Origin: Amycolatopsis sp. A133
GTDB lineage: Bacteria > Actinomycetota > Actinomycetes > Mycobacteriales > Pseudonocardiaceae
Assembly (NCBI RefSeq): GCF_031082405.1
Contig: NZ_JAVHJU010000003.1
Span: forward strand, 127,219 to 191,218
Direction of reading: 5' to 3'
DNA length: 64,000 nucleotides
The translations under genes were made by a program, and so were the position numbers. Of this stretch, positions 7,210 through 15,564 are shown piece after piece; position 1 is the first letter of the stretch; every line of letters starts with the position of its first letter. A model generated the notes under the pieces. That model was not told the origin of the DNA and did no database searches. It saw only the letters and a list, made by a program, of their open reading frames with translations.

Positions 7210-7982
7210 CGAGACTCCAAAGGAACGGCGACGTGCACGAGCACGCCGCGATCGGCCAGCGCCGCGCGCTGGTCCTCGGGCGCTCCCGCGTCGGTGATCA
7301 CCACGTCGGCGCGGTCGGCGGGACAGATGTGGGCGAGCGCGGCGCGGCCCCACTTGGCGCCGTCGGCGAGCACGATCGCCCGGGCCGCGACGTCGAGGGC
7401 GGCCTGCTTGACTTCGGCGTCGCCCAGGTCGAAGGCGGTCAGCCCGCTGTCGAGGCCGAGCGCGCAGGGGCTCAGCACGGCGACGTCGAACCGCAGCGCT
7501 CGCAGCGAAGCCAGGGTCAGCGGGCCCACCAGGGCCTGCTCCCCCGGCCGCGGTTCGCCGCCGGGCAGCAGCAGCCGGACGCCGGGCGCCTCGGCCAGTT
7601 CGCGGACCGCGTGCAGGGACAGCGGCATCACGGTGACCGTGCGCCCGCGCAGCAGCCGGGCCAGCTCGAGCGCCGTCGTGCCGCTGTCGAGGACGACGGT
7701 CTCGCCGTCGCGGATCAGCTCGGCGGCCGCGGCGGCGATGGCCCGCTTCGCCGCGATCGCGTCCGTCGCGCGGGCCGCGAACGGCGGTTCGATCCCCGAC
7801 GGCGACGCCGGGACCGCGCCGCCGTGCACCCGGCGCAGCACGCCGCGGGACGCCAGGTGGTCGAGGTCGCGGCGGACGGTCATCTCCGACGCGCCGGTCG
7901 CTTCGGCCAGCTCGGCGACGCCCACCTGGTCGGCGTCGCGCAACCGCTCCACGATGACCCGTTGCCGGTCTGCGCTCTTCAC
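7206..7982 (-). CDS. DeoR/GlpR-family transcriptional regulator
   Basis: A 258-residue regulator. The N-terminal winged helix (QVGVAELAEATGASEMTVRRDLDHL, then RRVHGGAV) is the standard DeoR signature. The C-terminal sugar-phosphate-sensing domain contains VLDSGTTALELA and the LADGAKWG segment that normally contacts the effector. It begins at GTG 7982 and its stop overlaps the start of the MFS gene, forming a two-gene operon. Paired TTGTGCG-type half sites lie just upstream. It probably represses its own operon and responds to a phosphorylated sugar. Confidence 0.9.
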   Translation of the reverse strand: MKSADRQRVIVERLRDADQVGVAELAEATGASEMTVRRDLDHLASRGVLRRVHGGAVPASPSGIEPPFAARATDAIAAKRAIAAAAAELIRDGETVVLDSGTTALELARLLRGRTVTVMPLSLHAVRELAEAPGVRLLLPGGEPRPGEQALVGPLTLASLRALRFDVAVLSPCALGLDSGLTAFDLGDAEVKQAALDVAARAIVLADGAKWGRAALAHICPADRADVVITDAGAPEDQRAALADRGVLVHVAVPLESR

Positions 7983-8007
7983 GCCGCGATGCTCGCAAGC
8001 CGCGCGC

Positions 8008-8053
8008 GTTCGCACAACCGATTTGTTCGTCCGCTCACGTCGCTTGTGCGAAC
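8008..8053. promoter_or_regulatory. Candidate DeoR operator with distant inverted half sites
   Basis: A perfect 10-base inverted repeat, GTTCGCACAA at 8008-8017 and TTGTGCGAAC at 8044-8053, flanks a 26-base spacer. A third related half site, TTTGTTCG, lies at 8022-8029. The TTGTxCG half site and the wide spacing fit DeoR-family tetramer binding. The site lies between the DeoR gene (start 7982, leftward) and the TetR gene (start 8106, rightward), so it may affect both. Confidence 0.6.
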
Positions 8054-8105
8054 TTCCGCTGCGGCATGATGGTGCCGTGCACGCCGCCGAGACCACCGCG
8101 ACCCC

Positions 8106-8693
8106 GTGACCGGGGGCTACCTGAAGGGCCGGATCCGCCGCGAAGACATCATCACGGCGGCGGCCGCGGCGTACGGCGAGCTCGGCTACCACGGCTCGTC
8201 GCTGCGGGAGATCGCCAAGCGCGTCGGGATTTCGCACGCCGGCCTCCTCTACTACTTCCCCACCAAGGAAGCCCTGCTCGCCGCCGTCCTCGAACGCCGG
8301 GACACCGAGGACTCCGAGCGCGAGCAGCTGACCGTGCCGCCCGGGCTGGCGGTCCTGCGCCACTTCCTCGCGCTCGCCGAGCACAACGTCCGCCACCCCG
8401 GGATCGTCGACCTCTACTCCCGGCTCGCCGCCGAAGCGGTCGCCCCCGACCACCCGGCGCACGAGTACTTCGTGCGCCACTACCGGGCCGCGCGCGACGG
8501 CGTGCACGAGTCGTTCGAAGCCCTCGCGGTCCGCGGCGAGCTGCGCGAGGGTGTCGAGCCCGGGATGGCGGCGCTGACGTTCATCGCGCTGATGGACGGC
8601 CTGCAGGTGCAGTGGCTGACCGTGCCGGGCGACGTCGACCTGGTCGGCTCGCTGCGTTTCTACCTGCAGAACCTGCTCACCGTCCCGCTTTAG
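8106..8693 (+). CDS. TetR-family transcriptional regulator
   Basis: A 195-residue repressor with a clear TetR N-terminal helix-turn-helix (SSLREIAKRVGISHAGLLYYF, about residues 35-55). The all-helical C-terminal ligand domain has no recognisable specificity. It starts at GTG 8106. It is divergent from the DeoR/MFS operon, and the gene downstream is a phosphotransferase 72 bases away, so its target is unclear. Proteins of this shape often regulate an adjacent divergent transporter, which makes the DeoR/MFS pair a possible target in addition to its own gene. Confidence 0.88.
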   Translation: MTGGYLKGRIRREDIITAAAAAYGELGYHGSSLREIAKRVGISHAGLLYYFPTKEALLAAVLERRDTEDSEREQLTVPPGLAVLRHFLALAEHNVRHPGIVDLYSRLAAEAVAPDHPAHEYFVRHYRAARDGVHESFEALAVRGELREGVEPGMAALTFIALMDGLQVQWLTVPGDVDLVGSLRFYLQNLLTVPL

Positions 8694-8765
8694 CCGGCCT
8701 GCCGGTTGCGGGCGCGGCGGAAATGATCGGGAGAATGACGGTGGCCGCGGGTAAGGTTCGCGCCC

Positions 8766-9536
8766 GTGGCCGGGGATGAGCTGTTGCAGGACCAGCCGCA
8801 CCGACGTGTCGTCCGGGTCGGCGACACCGTCCGCAGGCCCACCTACCCGTGGTCGCCGGCGGTCCACGCTCTGCTGCGGCACCTGGAGGCGGTGGGCTTC
8901 CCGTACGCCCCTCGCGTGCTGGGCCTCGACGGGGAAGGCAACGAGGTGCTCACCTATCTGGAGGGCGAGTCCGGCCCCCAGGGCTGGGCCAAGGTGGCCG
9001 ACGACGCCGGCCTGGCGAGGTTTGCGCGGTTGCTGCGGGACTATCACGACGCGGTGGCCGGCTTCCGGCCACCCGATGGGCTCCGGTGGTTCACCGGCGA
9101 GAGCGGCGCGGGCGGCCACGAGCTGATCTGCCACGGCGACTTCGGTCCCTGGAACGTCGTCTGGCAAGGCGAACAGCCGACCGGAATCCTCGATTGGGAC
9201 TACGCCCGTCCCGGCACCCGGCTCCACGATGTCGCGTACGCCTTGGAGTACGTCGCCCCCTTCCGGGATGACGCGGAGTGCCTGCGGTGGCTGCGTCATC
9301 CCCGTCCTCCCGATCGGCGGCACCGCTTGGAGTTGTTCGCGAGCGGCTACGGCCTGACGTCCACGTCGGAACTGGTCGATGCCGTGATCGAAACCCAGCG
9401 GGACGGCATCGAGCAGGTCCGGAAGCTGGCCGGCGCGGGATTCCAGCCCCAGGTCGACCGGGTTGCCGACGGCCTGCTCGAGGAACTGGCGAACCGGGTT
9501 GCCTGGAGCCAAGCCCATCGGCATTTGTTCGAGTAG
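8766..9536 (+). CDS. Aminoglycoside/choline-kinase-like phosphotransferase (APH family)
   Basis: A 256-residue protein of the APH/choline kinase fold. The catalytic loop is CHGDFGPWN at about residues 122-130, with the catalytic D, and the magnesium-binding loop is ILDWDYARPG at about 139-148. The protein has a short N-lobe and no clear lysine motif beyond the expected strand pattern. The substrate could be an aminoglycoside, a sugar or another small hydroxyl compound, and resistance should not be assumed from the family alone. GTG 8766 is the start. It is a single gene between a TetR regulator and a convergent Gfo/Idh operon. Confidence 0.8.
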   Translation: MAGDELLQDQPHRRVVRVGDTVRRPTYPWSPAVHALLRHLEAVGFPYAPRVLGLDGEGNEVLTYLEGESGPQGWAKVADDAGLARFARLLRDYHDAVAGFRPPDGLRWFTGESGAGGHELICHGDFGPWNVVWQGEQPTGILDWDYARPGTRLHDVAYALEYVAPFRDDAECLRWLRHPRPPDRRHRLELFASGYGLTSTSELVDAVIETQRDGIEQVRKLAGAGFQPQVDRVADGLLEELANRVAWSQAHRHLFE

Positions 9537-9574
9537 GCGTTGCCGCTGTGCGGCCACGGCCGTCCGCAGCCGGC

Positions 9575-10684
9575 TCAGCTTCCACCCAAGGTCTTCGCGT
9601 AGGGGTCCCAGCCCGCCGGCAGCGCGGGCGGGACGTCGACGGTGCTGCCGACGTCCACGCTTCGCCTGCGCGCCATGGACTCCTCGATGGCCAGCATCGC
9701 GTCGAGCACGTGGTAGGCCAGCTCACCGGACGCGCGTTCCGGCACGCCGGCCCGGATCGCCCGCGCCAGTTCCAGCGTGCCGGTGCCGCGCGAAGCCGTG
9801 TGCCCCTGCGGCGCCAGCTCTTCCGGCTCGTCGTGACCGAGCAGGTGCAGCCGGGTCGGCTCGTCGAACCGGTTGGGGTCCGGCAGCACGGCGGTGCCGA
9901 GGGTGCCGGTCAGCTCGACCAGCCCGGACCGCTTGAGCGCCGAGTCGAAGCTCAGGACCAGCTGGGCCGACGCAGCTTCGAACTCGACGAGCGCGGTGAC
10001 CGTGGTCGGCACGGCCACCGGGAACACCGTCCCGGCCCGTGGCCCGGACCCGACGACCCGGGTGTCGCGCGCCCGGCCGCCGGCCCCGGTGACCCGCCGG
10101 ACCGGGCCGAGCAGGTGCACCAGCGCCGTCAGGTAGTAGGGGCCCATGTCGAGCAGCGGCCCGCCGCCGGCCTGGAAGTAGAACTCCGGTGCCGGGTGCC
10201 ACAGCTCCGGGCCCGGCACCTGGAACAGCGCCAAGGCGGTCAGCGGACGGCCGATCCGGCCCGCGTCGACGGCGTTGCGCGCGGTCTGCAACGCGGCGCC
10301 GAGCACGGTGTCGGGGGCGCTCGCCACGCGGAGGTTCTTCTCCCGGGCGCGATCGAGGAGCTTGCGGCCGGCCTCGCGGTCCAGCGCGAGGGGCTTCTCG
10401 GTCCACAGGTGCTTGCCCGCGTCCAGCGCGGCGAGCCCGACTTCGGCGTGCGCGGCCGGGACAGTCAGGTTGACGACGATTTCGACTTCCGGGTCGGCCA
10501 GCAACTCCGCCACCGTGCCCGAACGCGGGACGCCGTACTCGGCCGCGCGCGCCGCCGCCCGGTCGGTGTCGAGGTCGGCGACCCACCGCACGCGGACGTC
10601 CGGGAAGCTCGTGAGGTTCTCCAGGTAGGTCCCGCTGATCACGCCGGCGCCGACGATCCCGACGCCGACCGGCCCGCCGGTCAC
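9575..10684 (-). CDS. Gfo/Idh/MocA-family oxidoreductase
   Basis: A 369-residue NAD(P)-dependent sugar or polyol dehydrogenase. The N-terminal Rossmann fold opens with VGIVGAGVISGTYLENL. The TEKPLALD motif at about residues 94-101 supplies the catalytic lysine of the family, and a GGGPLLDMGPYYL segment at about 170-182 is part of the substrate domain. It starts at GTG 10684, overlapping the stop of the isomerase gene by four bases, so the two are coupled. Together they suggest oxidation and isomerisation of an inositol- or hexose-like compound. The precise sugar is unknown. Confidence 0.9.
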   Translation of the reverse strand: MTGGPVGVGIVGAGVISGTYLENLTSFPDVRVRWVADLDTDRAAARAAEYGVPRSGTVAELLADPEVEIVVNLTVPAAHAEVGLAALDAGKHLWTEKPLALDREAGRKLLDRAREKNLRVASAPDTVLGAALQTARNAVDAGRIGRPLTALALFQVPGPELWHPAPEFYFQAGGGPLLDMGPYYLTALVHLLGPVRRVTGAGGRARDTRVVGSGPRAGTVFPVAVPTTVTALVEFEAASAQLVLSFDSALKRSGLVELTGTLGTAVLPDPNRFDEPTRLHLLGHDEPEELAPQGHTASRGTGTLELARAIRAGVPERASGELAYHVLDAMLAIEESMARRRSVDVGSTVDVPPALPAGWDPYAKTLGGS

Positions 10685-11424
10685 CGGCCCGCGCCGGTCA
10701 GGAAGGCGTGGCTGGCGGCGACGGCCTCGAAGATGTCGCCGGCCGGACCGCTGTAGGCGTCGAACTCGACCACGCGCAGCGCGTCCGGCGCGGCGGCGAG
10801 CACTTCGGCGACCGGGACCCGGCCCTGCCCGGCCGGTACCTGGCCGGTGGCGTCGGTGGCGAGACCGCCGTCCTTGACGTGGATGGCCCGCACCCGGTCG
10901 CCGAGCCGCCGCAGCAGCGCGGGCGCGTCCTCGCCGCCCGCGGTGGCCCAGTAGGTGTCGACCTCGAGGGCGACCGCCGGGTCGAGCTGCTCGGCGAACA
11001 CCTCGAAGGCACTGCGGCCGTCGATCCGGGAGCGCAGTTCCCACCAGTGGTTGTGGTAGCCGACGCGCAGGCCGTGCTCGGCCGCCAGCTTGGCGGCGGC
11101 GTTGAGCGCCTCCGCCGTGGCCGCGATGTCGGCCGCGTCCTGCCACCGCTCGGGCGGCACGAACGGGTCGATCACCAGGCCGATGCCCAGTTCGGCCGCG
11201 GTGGCGAAGACGGCGGGCTGGTCGGCGCCGACCAGCTGCGCGTGCGCGGTGGGGGCGGACAGGCCGTTGGCGGGCAGCCCGGTTCGCAGTGCCTCGGCGT
11301 TTTCGACGACGCCGTACGGCTCGACCTGGGTGAAGCCGATCGCGGCGAGCCGCCGCAGGGTGTCGGCGGGATCGGCCGCGAAGGCGTCGCGGACCGAATA
11401 CAGCTGCACGGAAAGCACGCTCAT
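10681..11424 (-). CDS. Sugar phosphate isomerase/epimerase, TIM-barrel
   Basis: A 247-residue xylose-isomerase-like TIM barrel (AP endonuclease family 2 fold). Recognisable elements are QLYSVRDAFAADP at the start, a GYHNHWWEL segment with metal or base residues, the ALEVDTYWATAGG strand and an IHVKDGG motif near residue 190. ATG 11424 is preferred over an in-frame upstream start because GAGGAG lies seven bases before it. It is the first gene of a two-gene operon with the Gfo/Idh dehydrogenase. IolE- and IolH-like enzymes pair with such dehydrogenases, but the reaction here is inferred. Confidence 0.85.
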   Translation of the reverse strand: MSVLSVQLYSVRDAFAADPADTLRRLAAIGFTQVEPYGVVENAEALRTGLPANGLSAPTAHAQLVGADQPAVFATAAELGIGLVIDPFVPPERWQDAADIAATAEALNAAAKLAAEHGLRVGYHNHWWELRSRIDGRSAFEVFAEQLDPAVALEVDTYWATAGGEDAPALLRRLGDRVRAIHVKDGGLATDATGQVPAGQGRVPVAEVLAAAPDALRVVEFDAYSGPAGDIFEAVAASHAFLTGAGR

Positions 11425-11643
11425 CCCCAGCTCCTCGAGCTCCCGGTGGCGGCCGTCCGCCACGGCTCCCCAATTTCTACCACCTGGTCAAAATTGCCAC
11501 CAGCACTTTCGCGCCGGGTCCACCGGACGGCGGCGCGCCGACCGTCCGTGCCACGGCTCACCCCGAACGGCGTTTTGGCATCCGCCGAATGGGGCAGTAA
11601 CGCCAAGAGCAGGGAGCCAGGGCCGATCCGGGAGGTGCCGGTA

Positions 11644-11838
11644 GTGGACAGGGCAGGGGACGAAAGGGACATGGGCGCCGCCGTCGGGCGCCCGGCGTCC
11701 CGGCGCGACCTGACGGACCTGTCCGAGGCCGCACGCGACCTCGACCGGCGGATCGAGCAGCACCTCGCCCGCCTGCGCCGCGAACGCGACCTGCGCGCCG
11801 CCGACATCCCGGACCAGCGGCTGCGACGGCTGGGTTAG
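11644..11838 (+). CDS. Small charged hypothetical protein
   Basis: A 64-residue protein, strongly charged and helical, with a coiled segment LSEAARDLDRRIEQHLARLR and an arginine-rich end. GTG 11644 is preceded by GGAGG at 11631-11635, eight bases upstream. ATG 11671 is an alternative with poorer spacing. I know of no domain. The 219 bases between it and the divergent isomerase gene hold no other gene that I can support, only short palindromic scraps such as TGGCAATTTTGACCA on the minus strand around 11488-11502. Confidence 0.5.
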   Translation: MDRAGDERDMGAAVGRPASRRDLTDLSEAARDLDRRIEQHLARLRRERDLRAADIPDQRLRRLG

Positions 11839-11925
11839 CCGGCCAGGCCCTCGCGTTCACGGCCGGGACGCGGCCTACTACGCTGGGTGGCCCACCGCCA
11901 CGCACCGGAGTCCTGCGAGGTCGCC

Positions 11926-12780
11926 ATGTCCGACGCCCCGTCCGCGCTGTCCCCGAGCCAGACGCCGGTAGGCGTCGACCCCGCCCGGCCGAGCATCGCG
12001 CGGATCTACGACGGGTTCCTCGGCGGCCACAACTTCTACGAGGTCGACCGCGTGGTGATGGACAAGATCCGCACGGCGGTCCCGGAAGCGGTGGACATCG
12101 CCCGCGGCAACCGCGGCTTCCACAACCGCGCGCTGCGGATGCTCGCCAACCAGACGAAGATCCACCAGTACGTCGACTGCGGGTCGGGGCTGCCGACGGC
12201 CGAGAACACCCACCAGATCGTGCAGCGCATCGACAAGGACAACACGGTCGTCTACGTCGACAACGACCCGGTGGTCCTCGCCCACGGCCGGGCACTGCTC
12301 GTCGAGAACGACTTCACGCACATGGTCGAGGCGGACATCTTCCACCCGCAGGAAGTCCTGGGGCACCGGGAAGTCCTGGCTCACGTCGACTTCTCCGAGC
12401 CGGTCGCGCTGTTGCAGGTGGGCACGATGCACCACTTCGAGGGCGACGGCGTCTACGACATCATGCGCGAGTACATCGACGCGCTGCCTTCGGGCTCGTA
12501 CGTGGTGCTGTCGCACTTCTTCGACCCCGAAGTGCCGGAGCTGACCGAAATCGCCAAGCGCATCGAGCAGATCCTGGTCTCCGGCCCGCTCGGCGCCGGC
12601 CGCTTCCGCACCCGCGCGGAGATCGAAGCGATGATGACCGGCCTCGAACTGGTCCAGCCGAATGCGACGGCGGAGCCGGGTATGGCGGTCTGCGACGAGT
12701 GGTGGCCGGACGGTCCCCGGCTCACGCCGCTCAGCGATGCGGCCAAGTGCGTCGCGGGGATCGTCGGCTACAAGCCGTAG
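11926..12780 (+). CDS. DUF574 SAM-dependent methyltransferase
   Basis: A 284-residue protein of the actinobacterial S-adenosyl methyltransferase family once called DUF574. Typical elements are PSIARIYDGFLGGHNFYEVDR near the start, the YVDCGSGLPTAENTH motif (SAM-binding glycine loop) at about residues 85-100, VVYVDNDPVVLAHGRALL, and a LSHFFDP segment. The family is abundant in Streptomyces and Amycolatopsis, and its substrates are mostly unknown. ATG 11926 is the best start. It is a single gene, convergent with the Trypco1 gene 4 bases away. Confidence 0.88.
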   Translation: MSDAPSALSPSQTPVGVDPARPSIARIYDGFLGGHNFYEVDRVVMDKIRTAVPEAVDIARGNRGFHNRALRMLANQTKIHQYVDCGSGLPTAENTHQIVQRIDKDNTVVYVDNDPVVLAHGRALLVENDFTHMVEADIFHPQEVLGHREVLAHVDFSEPVALLQVGTMHHFEGDGVYDIMREYIDALPSGSYVVLSHFFDPEVPELTEIAKRIEQILVSGPLGAGRFRTRAEIEAMMTGLELVQPNATAEPGMAVCDEWWPDGPRLTPLSDAAKCVAGIVGYKP

Positions 12781-12784
12781 CGCT

Positions 12785-13138
12785 TCAGGCTTCCACTTCT
12801 TCGGCCGGCACGGTCTCGGTCGGCGCTGCCTCGTCGCGCACCCACTTCAGCTTGACCTCGAACTGGCCCTGCAGCCCGGTGCGCGCGATCACGGCCCCGG
12901 CCTGGGCGTCGAGCTTGACGCCGAACTTGAGCTCGACCTCGTCCGGGCCGAGGTCGCGGAACTGGGCCAGCGCCGCGGCCGCGGCCGCGCGGACCTCGCT
13001 CAGGGCGTGCTCGAAGGTCGTGGTCGCCTTGCGGAGGACGCCCGAGGGCGCCGCGGCGTGTTCCAGGCCCGGCTCCCCTTCGACCTCGACGACCACCGAT
13101 CCGCCGTCGGTCAGCGGGAAACGCACGAACTCCTGCAC
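12785..13138 (-). CDS. Trypco1 (CU044_2847 family) trypsin-co-occurring protein
   Basis: A 117-residue protein matching the Trypsin-co-occurring domain 1 pattern. It opens MQEFVRFPLTDGGSVVVEVE, has a middle helix with [19 protein letters not shown], and its second half is GPDEVELKFGVKLDAQAGAVIA. These proteins are found next to trypsin-like proteases in proposed actinobacterial conflict or signalling systems. It is the last gene of a six-gene leftward operon that starts with a trypsin-like protease, 27 bases after the solute-binding lipoprotein. The genomic context fits the name exactly. Its biochemical role is unknown. A peptide recognised or cleaved by the protease is one idea. Confidence 0.85.
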   Translation of the reverse strand: MQEFVRFPLTDGGSVVVEVEGEPGLEHAAAPSGVLRKATTTFEHALSEVRAAAAAALAQFRDLGPDEVELKFGVKLDAQAGAVIARTGLQGQFEVKLKWVRDEAAPTETVPAEEVEA

Positions 13139-13165
13139 CGGATCTCCTTCACTGGGTGGGTGCCG

Positions 13166-14452
13166 TCAGCACGGCAGGTCGAGCCACTGGTCCTCGCCGA
13201 TGCCGCGGCGCACCTGTTCCAGGTCTCCGAGCAGGGTGTCCAGCCGGTCGGGGTGGGCCAGGTACTCCAGCACCGCCTGGTAGAACGCGCTGCTCATCGC
13301 CGAGGGCATCAAGTCCGACGCGTCGAAGCAGAGGTCGGTACCGTCCGCCAGGGTCGTCGCGATCCGCCGGGTGACGTCGCTGGTGTAGACGCCCTGGTCG
13401 ACGAGACGCTGGTGCACCGAGAACGTCGTCCCGCCGGACGGCCAGATCCGCTGCCCCTGCTCCCCGGCCAGGTAGACCATGAGCCGGCGCGCGGCGGGGG
13501 TGTCGCGGAACATCCCGGCGAGGTCGGCCGACACCTCCGACCGCGCGGTTTTCCCGGTGCCCGGGAACGGGAAGAACCGGAAGTCCCGGTCGGGCACGGG
13601 CGGCCCGGCCGGCCGCGGGACCGCCAGGTAGCCGCCGATCGCGAACGAGCCGAGGTGCTCCAGCAGGCAGCGGGGTGGATCGGCGAACAGGCCCCGGCCG
13701 GCGTCGGCGAACGAGGTGAGCAGGGCCGCCGTGCTGCCACCGCGGACCGCACCCGGCGCCAGGACCAGGGCGCCCCAGCTCAGCCACGCGTTGCGCACGA
13801 CTTCGTCGGTCCAGGCCAGCTCGCCGGCCGCCCACTTGCCGTACTTGTCCGGAGCCACGTGCAGCAGGATGTCCTCGAGCCAGTCGGTGCCCGGGAACCC
13901 GGAGTTCGGCGGCGCCCCCATGCCGAGACACCACGGCTGCTGCCCGGCGGCGGAAAGCCGCCGGGAGGTCGCCACGAGCGCATCCCAGGTGACCGGCGGA
14001 TCTTCCCGGAACCTGTTCGGGTCGTACCAGACGACGCTCTTCAGATCCGCCTTCACCACGACCGTGTACATCGTGTTCCCGCCGAGCTGCTGCAACTTCC
14101 GCCACTTCGGGCCGTACGCGGCGGTCGCGTCCGCGTCGAGGACGCCGTCGAGGGGTTTCAGCTGCCCGGAATGCGCGTAGCCCGCCAGCTCGGCCGGGTT
14201 GGCCAGCACCGCCACGTCGGGCGGGGTGCCCTGCTGCAGGTCCCCGCGCAGCACCTGGTTCTGCGCGCGGGTGCCCTGGTAGCGCGTGGGGATCCCGGTC
14301 TCCCGGGTGAACCCGTCGAGGACCCGCAGGAACGCCGTCTGCTCGTCGCCGGTCCACGGCCCCAGCACGGTCACCGGCTCCGCGCCGGTCCCGGCGGAAC
14401 ACCCGGAGATCAGGAGCACGAGGGCGAGCACCGAACCGGCGCAGCGCTTCAT
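13166..14452 (-). CDS. Extracellular solute-binding lipoprotein in the trypsin-kinase operon
   Basis: A 428-residue lipoprotein with a signal peptide and a lipobox LISGC (C18), followed by an ABC-type family 1 solute-binding fold (TVLGPWTGDEQTAFLRVLDGF, GTPPDVAVLANPAELAG). Such proteins normally deliver sugars to an ABC importer. No permease or ATPase gene is in this operon, so here it more likely acts as a surface ligand sensor for the adjacent membrane protein. The start is ATG 14452, or GTG 14455 one codon earlier. Its start overlaps the stop of the membrane protein gene. The ligand is unknown. Confidence 0.88.
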   Translation of the reverse strand: MKRCAGSVLALVLLISGCSAGTGAEPVTVLGPWTGDEQTAFLRVLDGFTRETGIPTRYQGTRAQNQVLRGDLQQGTPPDVAVLANPAELAGYAHSGQLKPLDGVLDADATAAYGPKWRKLQQLGGNTMYTVVVKADLKSVVWYDPNRFREDPPVTWDALVATSRRLSAAGQQPWCLGMGAPPNSGFPGTDWLEDILLHVAPDKYGKWAAGELAWTDEVVRNAWLSWGALVLAPGAVRGGSTAALLTSFADAGRGLFADPPRCLLEHLGSFAIGGYLAVPRPAGPPVPDRDFRFFPFPGTGKTARSEVSADLAGMFRDTPAARRLMVYLAGEQGQRIWPSGGTTFSVHQRLVDQGVYTSDVTRRIATTLADGTDLCFDASDLMPSAMSSAFYQAVLEYLAHPDRLDTLLGDLEQVRRGIGEDQWLDLPC

Positions 14453-15564
14453 CACGGCTTCCTCGCGCGGAACCGGTATTCGTCGACACGGCGGTGCAGG
14501 CCAACCACCGCCAGGAGGCCGATTCCGGCGGCCAGCAGCGGGATCCCGTAGCCGAGCACCCCGGTCCAGCCCGGTTCGGTGAGTCCCGGACCCAGCAGCG
14601 CCGACTCGTCGACGACGCCCGGCGGCGCGTCCGGGACGGCGGGCGGGACGGGTGTCCCGGCGGCGAACGCGGTCACCGTGTCACCGCACGCGGCCGCTCC
14701 CTCGATCCCGCACTGGGCGGTCAGCACATGGGCGAGAGTCCACCGGGCCCGGCCGGCGGCAGCCGAGGTGGCCGCGGACCGCGCGTCGACGGTGTGCTCC
14801 AGCGCGGCGCCGCCGTCCCGGGCGTCGGATTGGACGCCGAGCAGCAGCGCCGTTCCCGCGCCCAGCAGCACGCACGCCACCGTGGCGGCCAGCAGAGCGG
14901 TGTTCACCGTGCGCCGGAACCGCCGGGCGAGGAACCGCTGGGTCCAGACGAGCGTGGCGAGCAGCAGGACCAGCGGCACCGCCCACAGCGCCGTGATCGC
15001 GGGATTCAGCCAGTTCGCCCCGAGCTGCCGGTCGAGGGCGGCCCGCTGAGCGGCCTCGAGCGCGTCGAGCCGGGCGAGGATGCCGTTCGACGGCGCGGTC
15101 AGCAAGTCCGACGCGGACTGCAGGTTGCTCGCGGCGAGCGGGCCGCCCGCGTCCTGCCGGAAGTGGGCGTCGGCCTTCCCGATGAAGCCGTTGTACGACG
15201 GCAGCAGCCCTTCGATCAACAGCAGCGTCTGGCTGCCCGCCTCGCCCGCCGCGTTGTGCTCGGCGACCTGGGCGAGCTGCTGGCTCGTCCGGGCGATTTC
15301 GTCCTCGTACTGCTCGCTGGGGCCGGTCAGGCGCGCTTGCCGGGCCTCGAACGCGGTCACCGCCGCTCGGTGCGCGGCCACGATCGCCTCCTTGGCCAGC
15401 GACACCTCGAGCACGGCGGGCGCGGTCCGCTCCCGCACCTCGGCGATGCTGGCCCGCACGCCGAGGAAGGTCGCCAGCGCGGTCCCCAGCACGAGCACGG
15501 TGCCGGCCACCAGCCCGAGCCGCAGCCACCACAGCGTCTGCCGGGTGGTGCTGGTCGCCGTCAC
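14452..15564 (-). CDS. Four-pass membrane protein with helical extracellular sensor-like domain
   Basis: A 370-residue protein with hydrophobic helices at about residues 15-35, 187-207, 220-243 and 335-355. The roughly 150-residue loop between the first two is almost all helix, with heptad-like patterning (VRERTAPAVLEVSLAKEAI, EQYEDEIARTSQQLAQVAEH). That resembles the four-helix-bundle ligand domains of chemoreceptors. The second loop contains two cysteines (QCGIEGAAACG) that could pair. I know of no named family. It sits between the VWA gene and the solute-binding lipoprotein with four-base overlaps, so it probably carries signals across the membrane for this system. GTG 15564 is the start. 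Confidence 0.75.
   Translation of the reverse strand: MTATSTTRQTLWWLRLGLVAGTVLVLGTALATFLGVRASIAEVRERTAPAVLEVSLAKEAIVAAHRAAVTAFEARQARLTGPSEQYEDEIARTSQQLAQVAEHNAAGEAGSQTLLLIEGLLPSYNGFIGKADAHFRQDAGGPLAASNLQSASDLLTAPSNGILARLDALEAAQRAALDRQLGANWLNPAITALWAVPLVLLLATLVWTQRFLARRFRRTVNTALLAATVACVLLGAGTALLLGVQSDARDGGAALEHTVDARSAATSAAAGRARWTLAHVLTAQCGIEGAAACGDTVTAFAAGTPVPPAVPDAPPGVVDESALLGPGLTEPGWTGVLGYGIPLLAAGIGLLAVVGLHRRVDEYRFRARKP

Noticed and set aside
5038..8109. Long plus-strand frame running through the CDF and MFS/DeoR region
   Set aside because: It overlaps three well-supported genes in other frames and has no domain of its own.
8766..9536. Antibiotic (aminoglycoside) resistance kinase
   Set aside because: The APH fold is shared with many housekeeping kinases and the sequence has no feature that points to a specific antibiotic.
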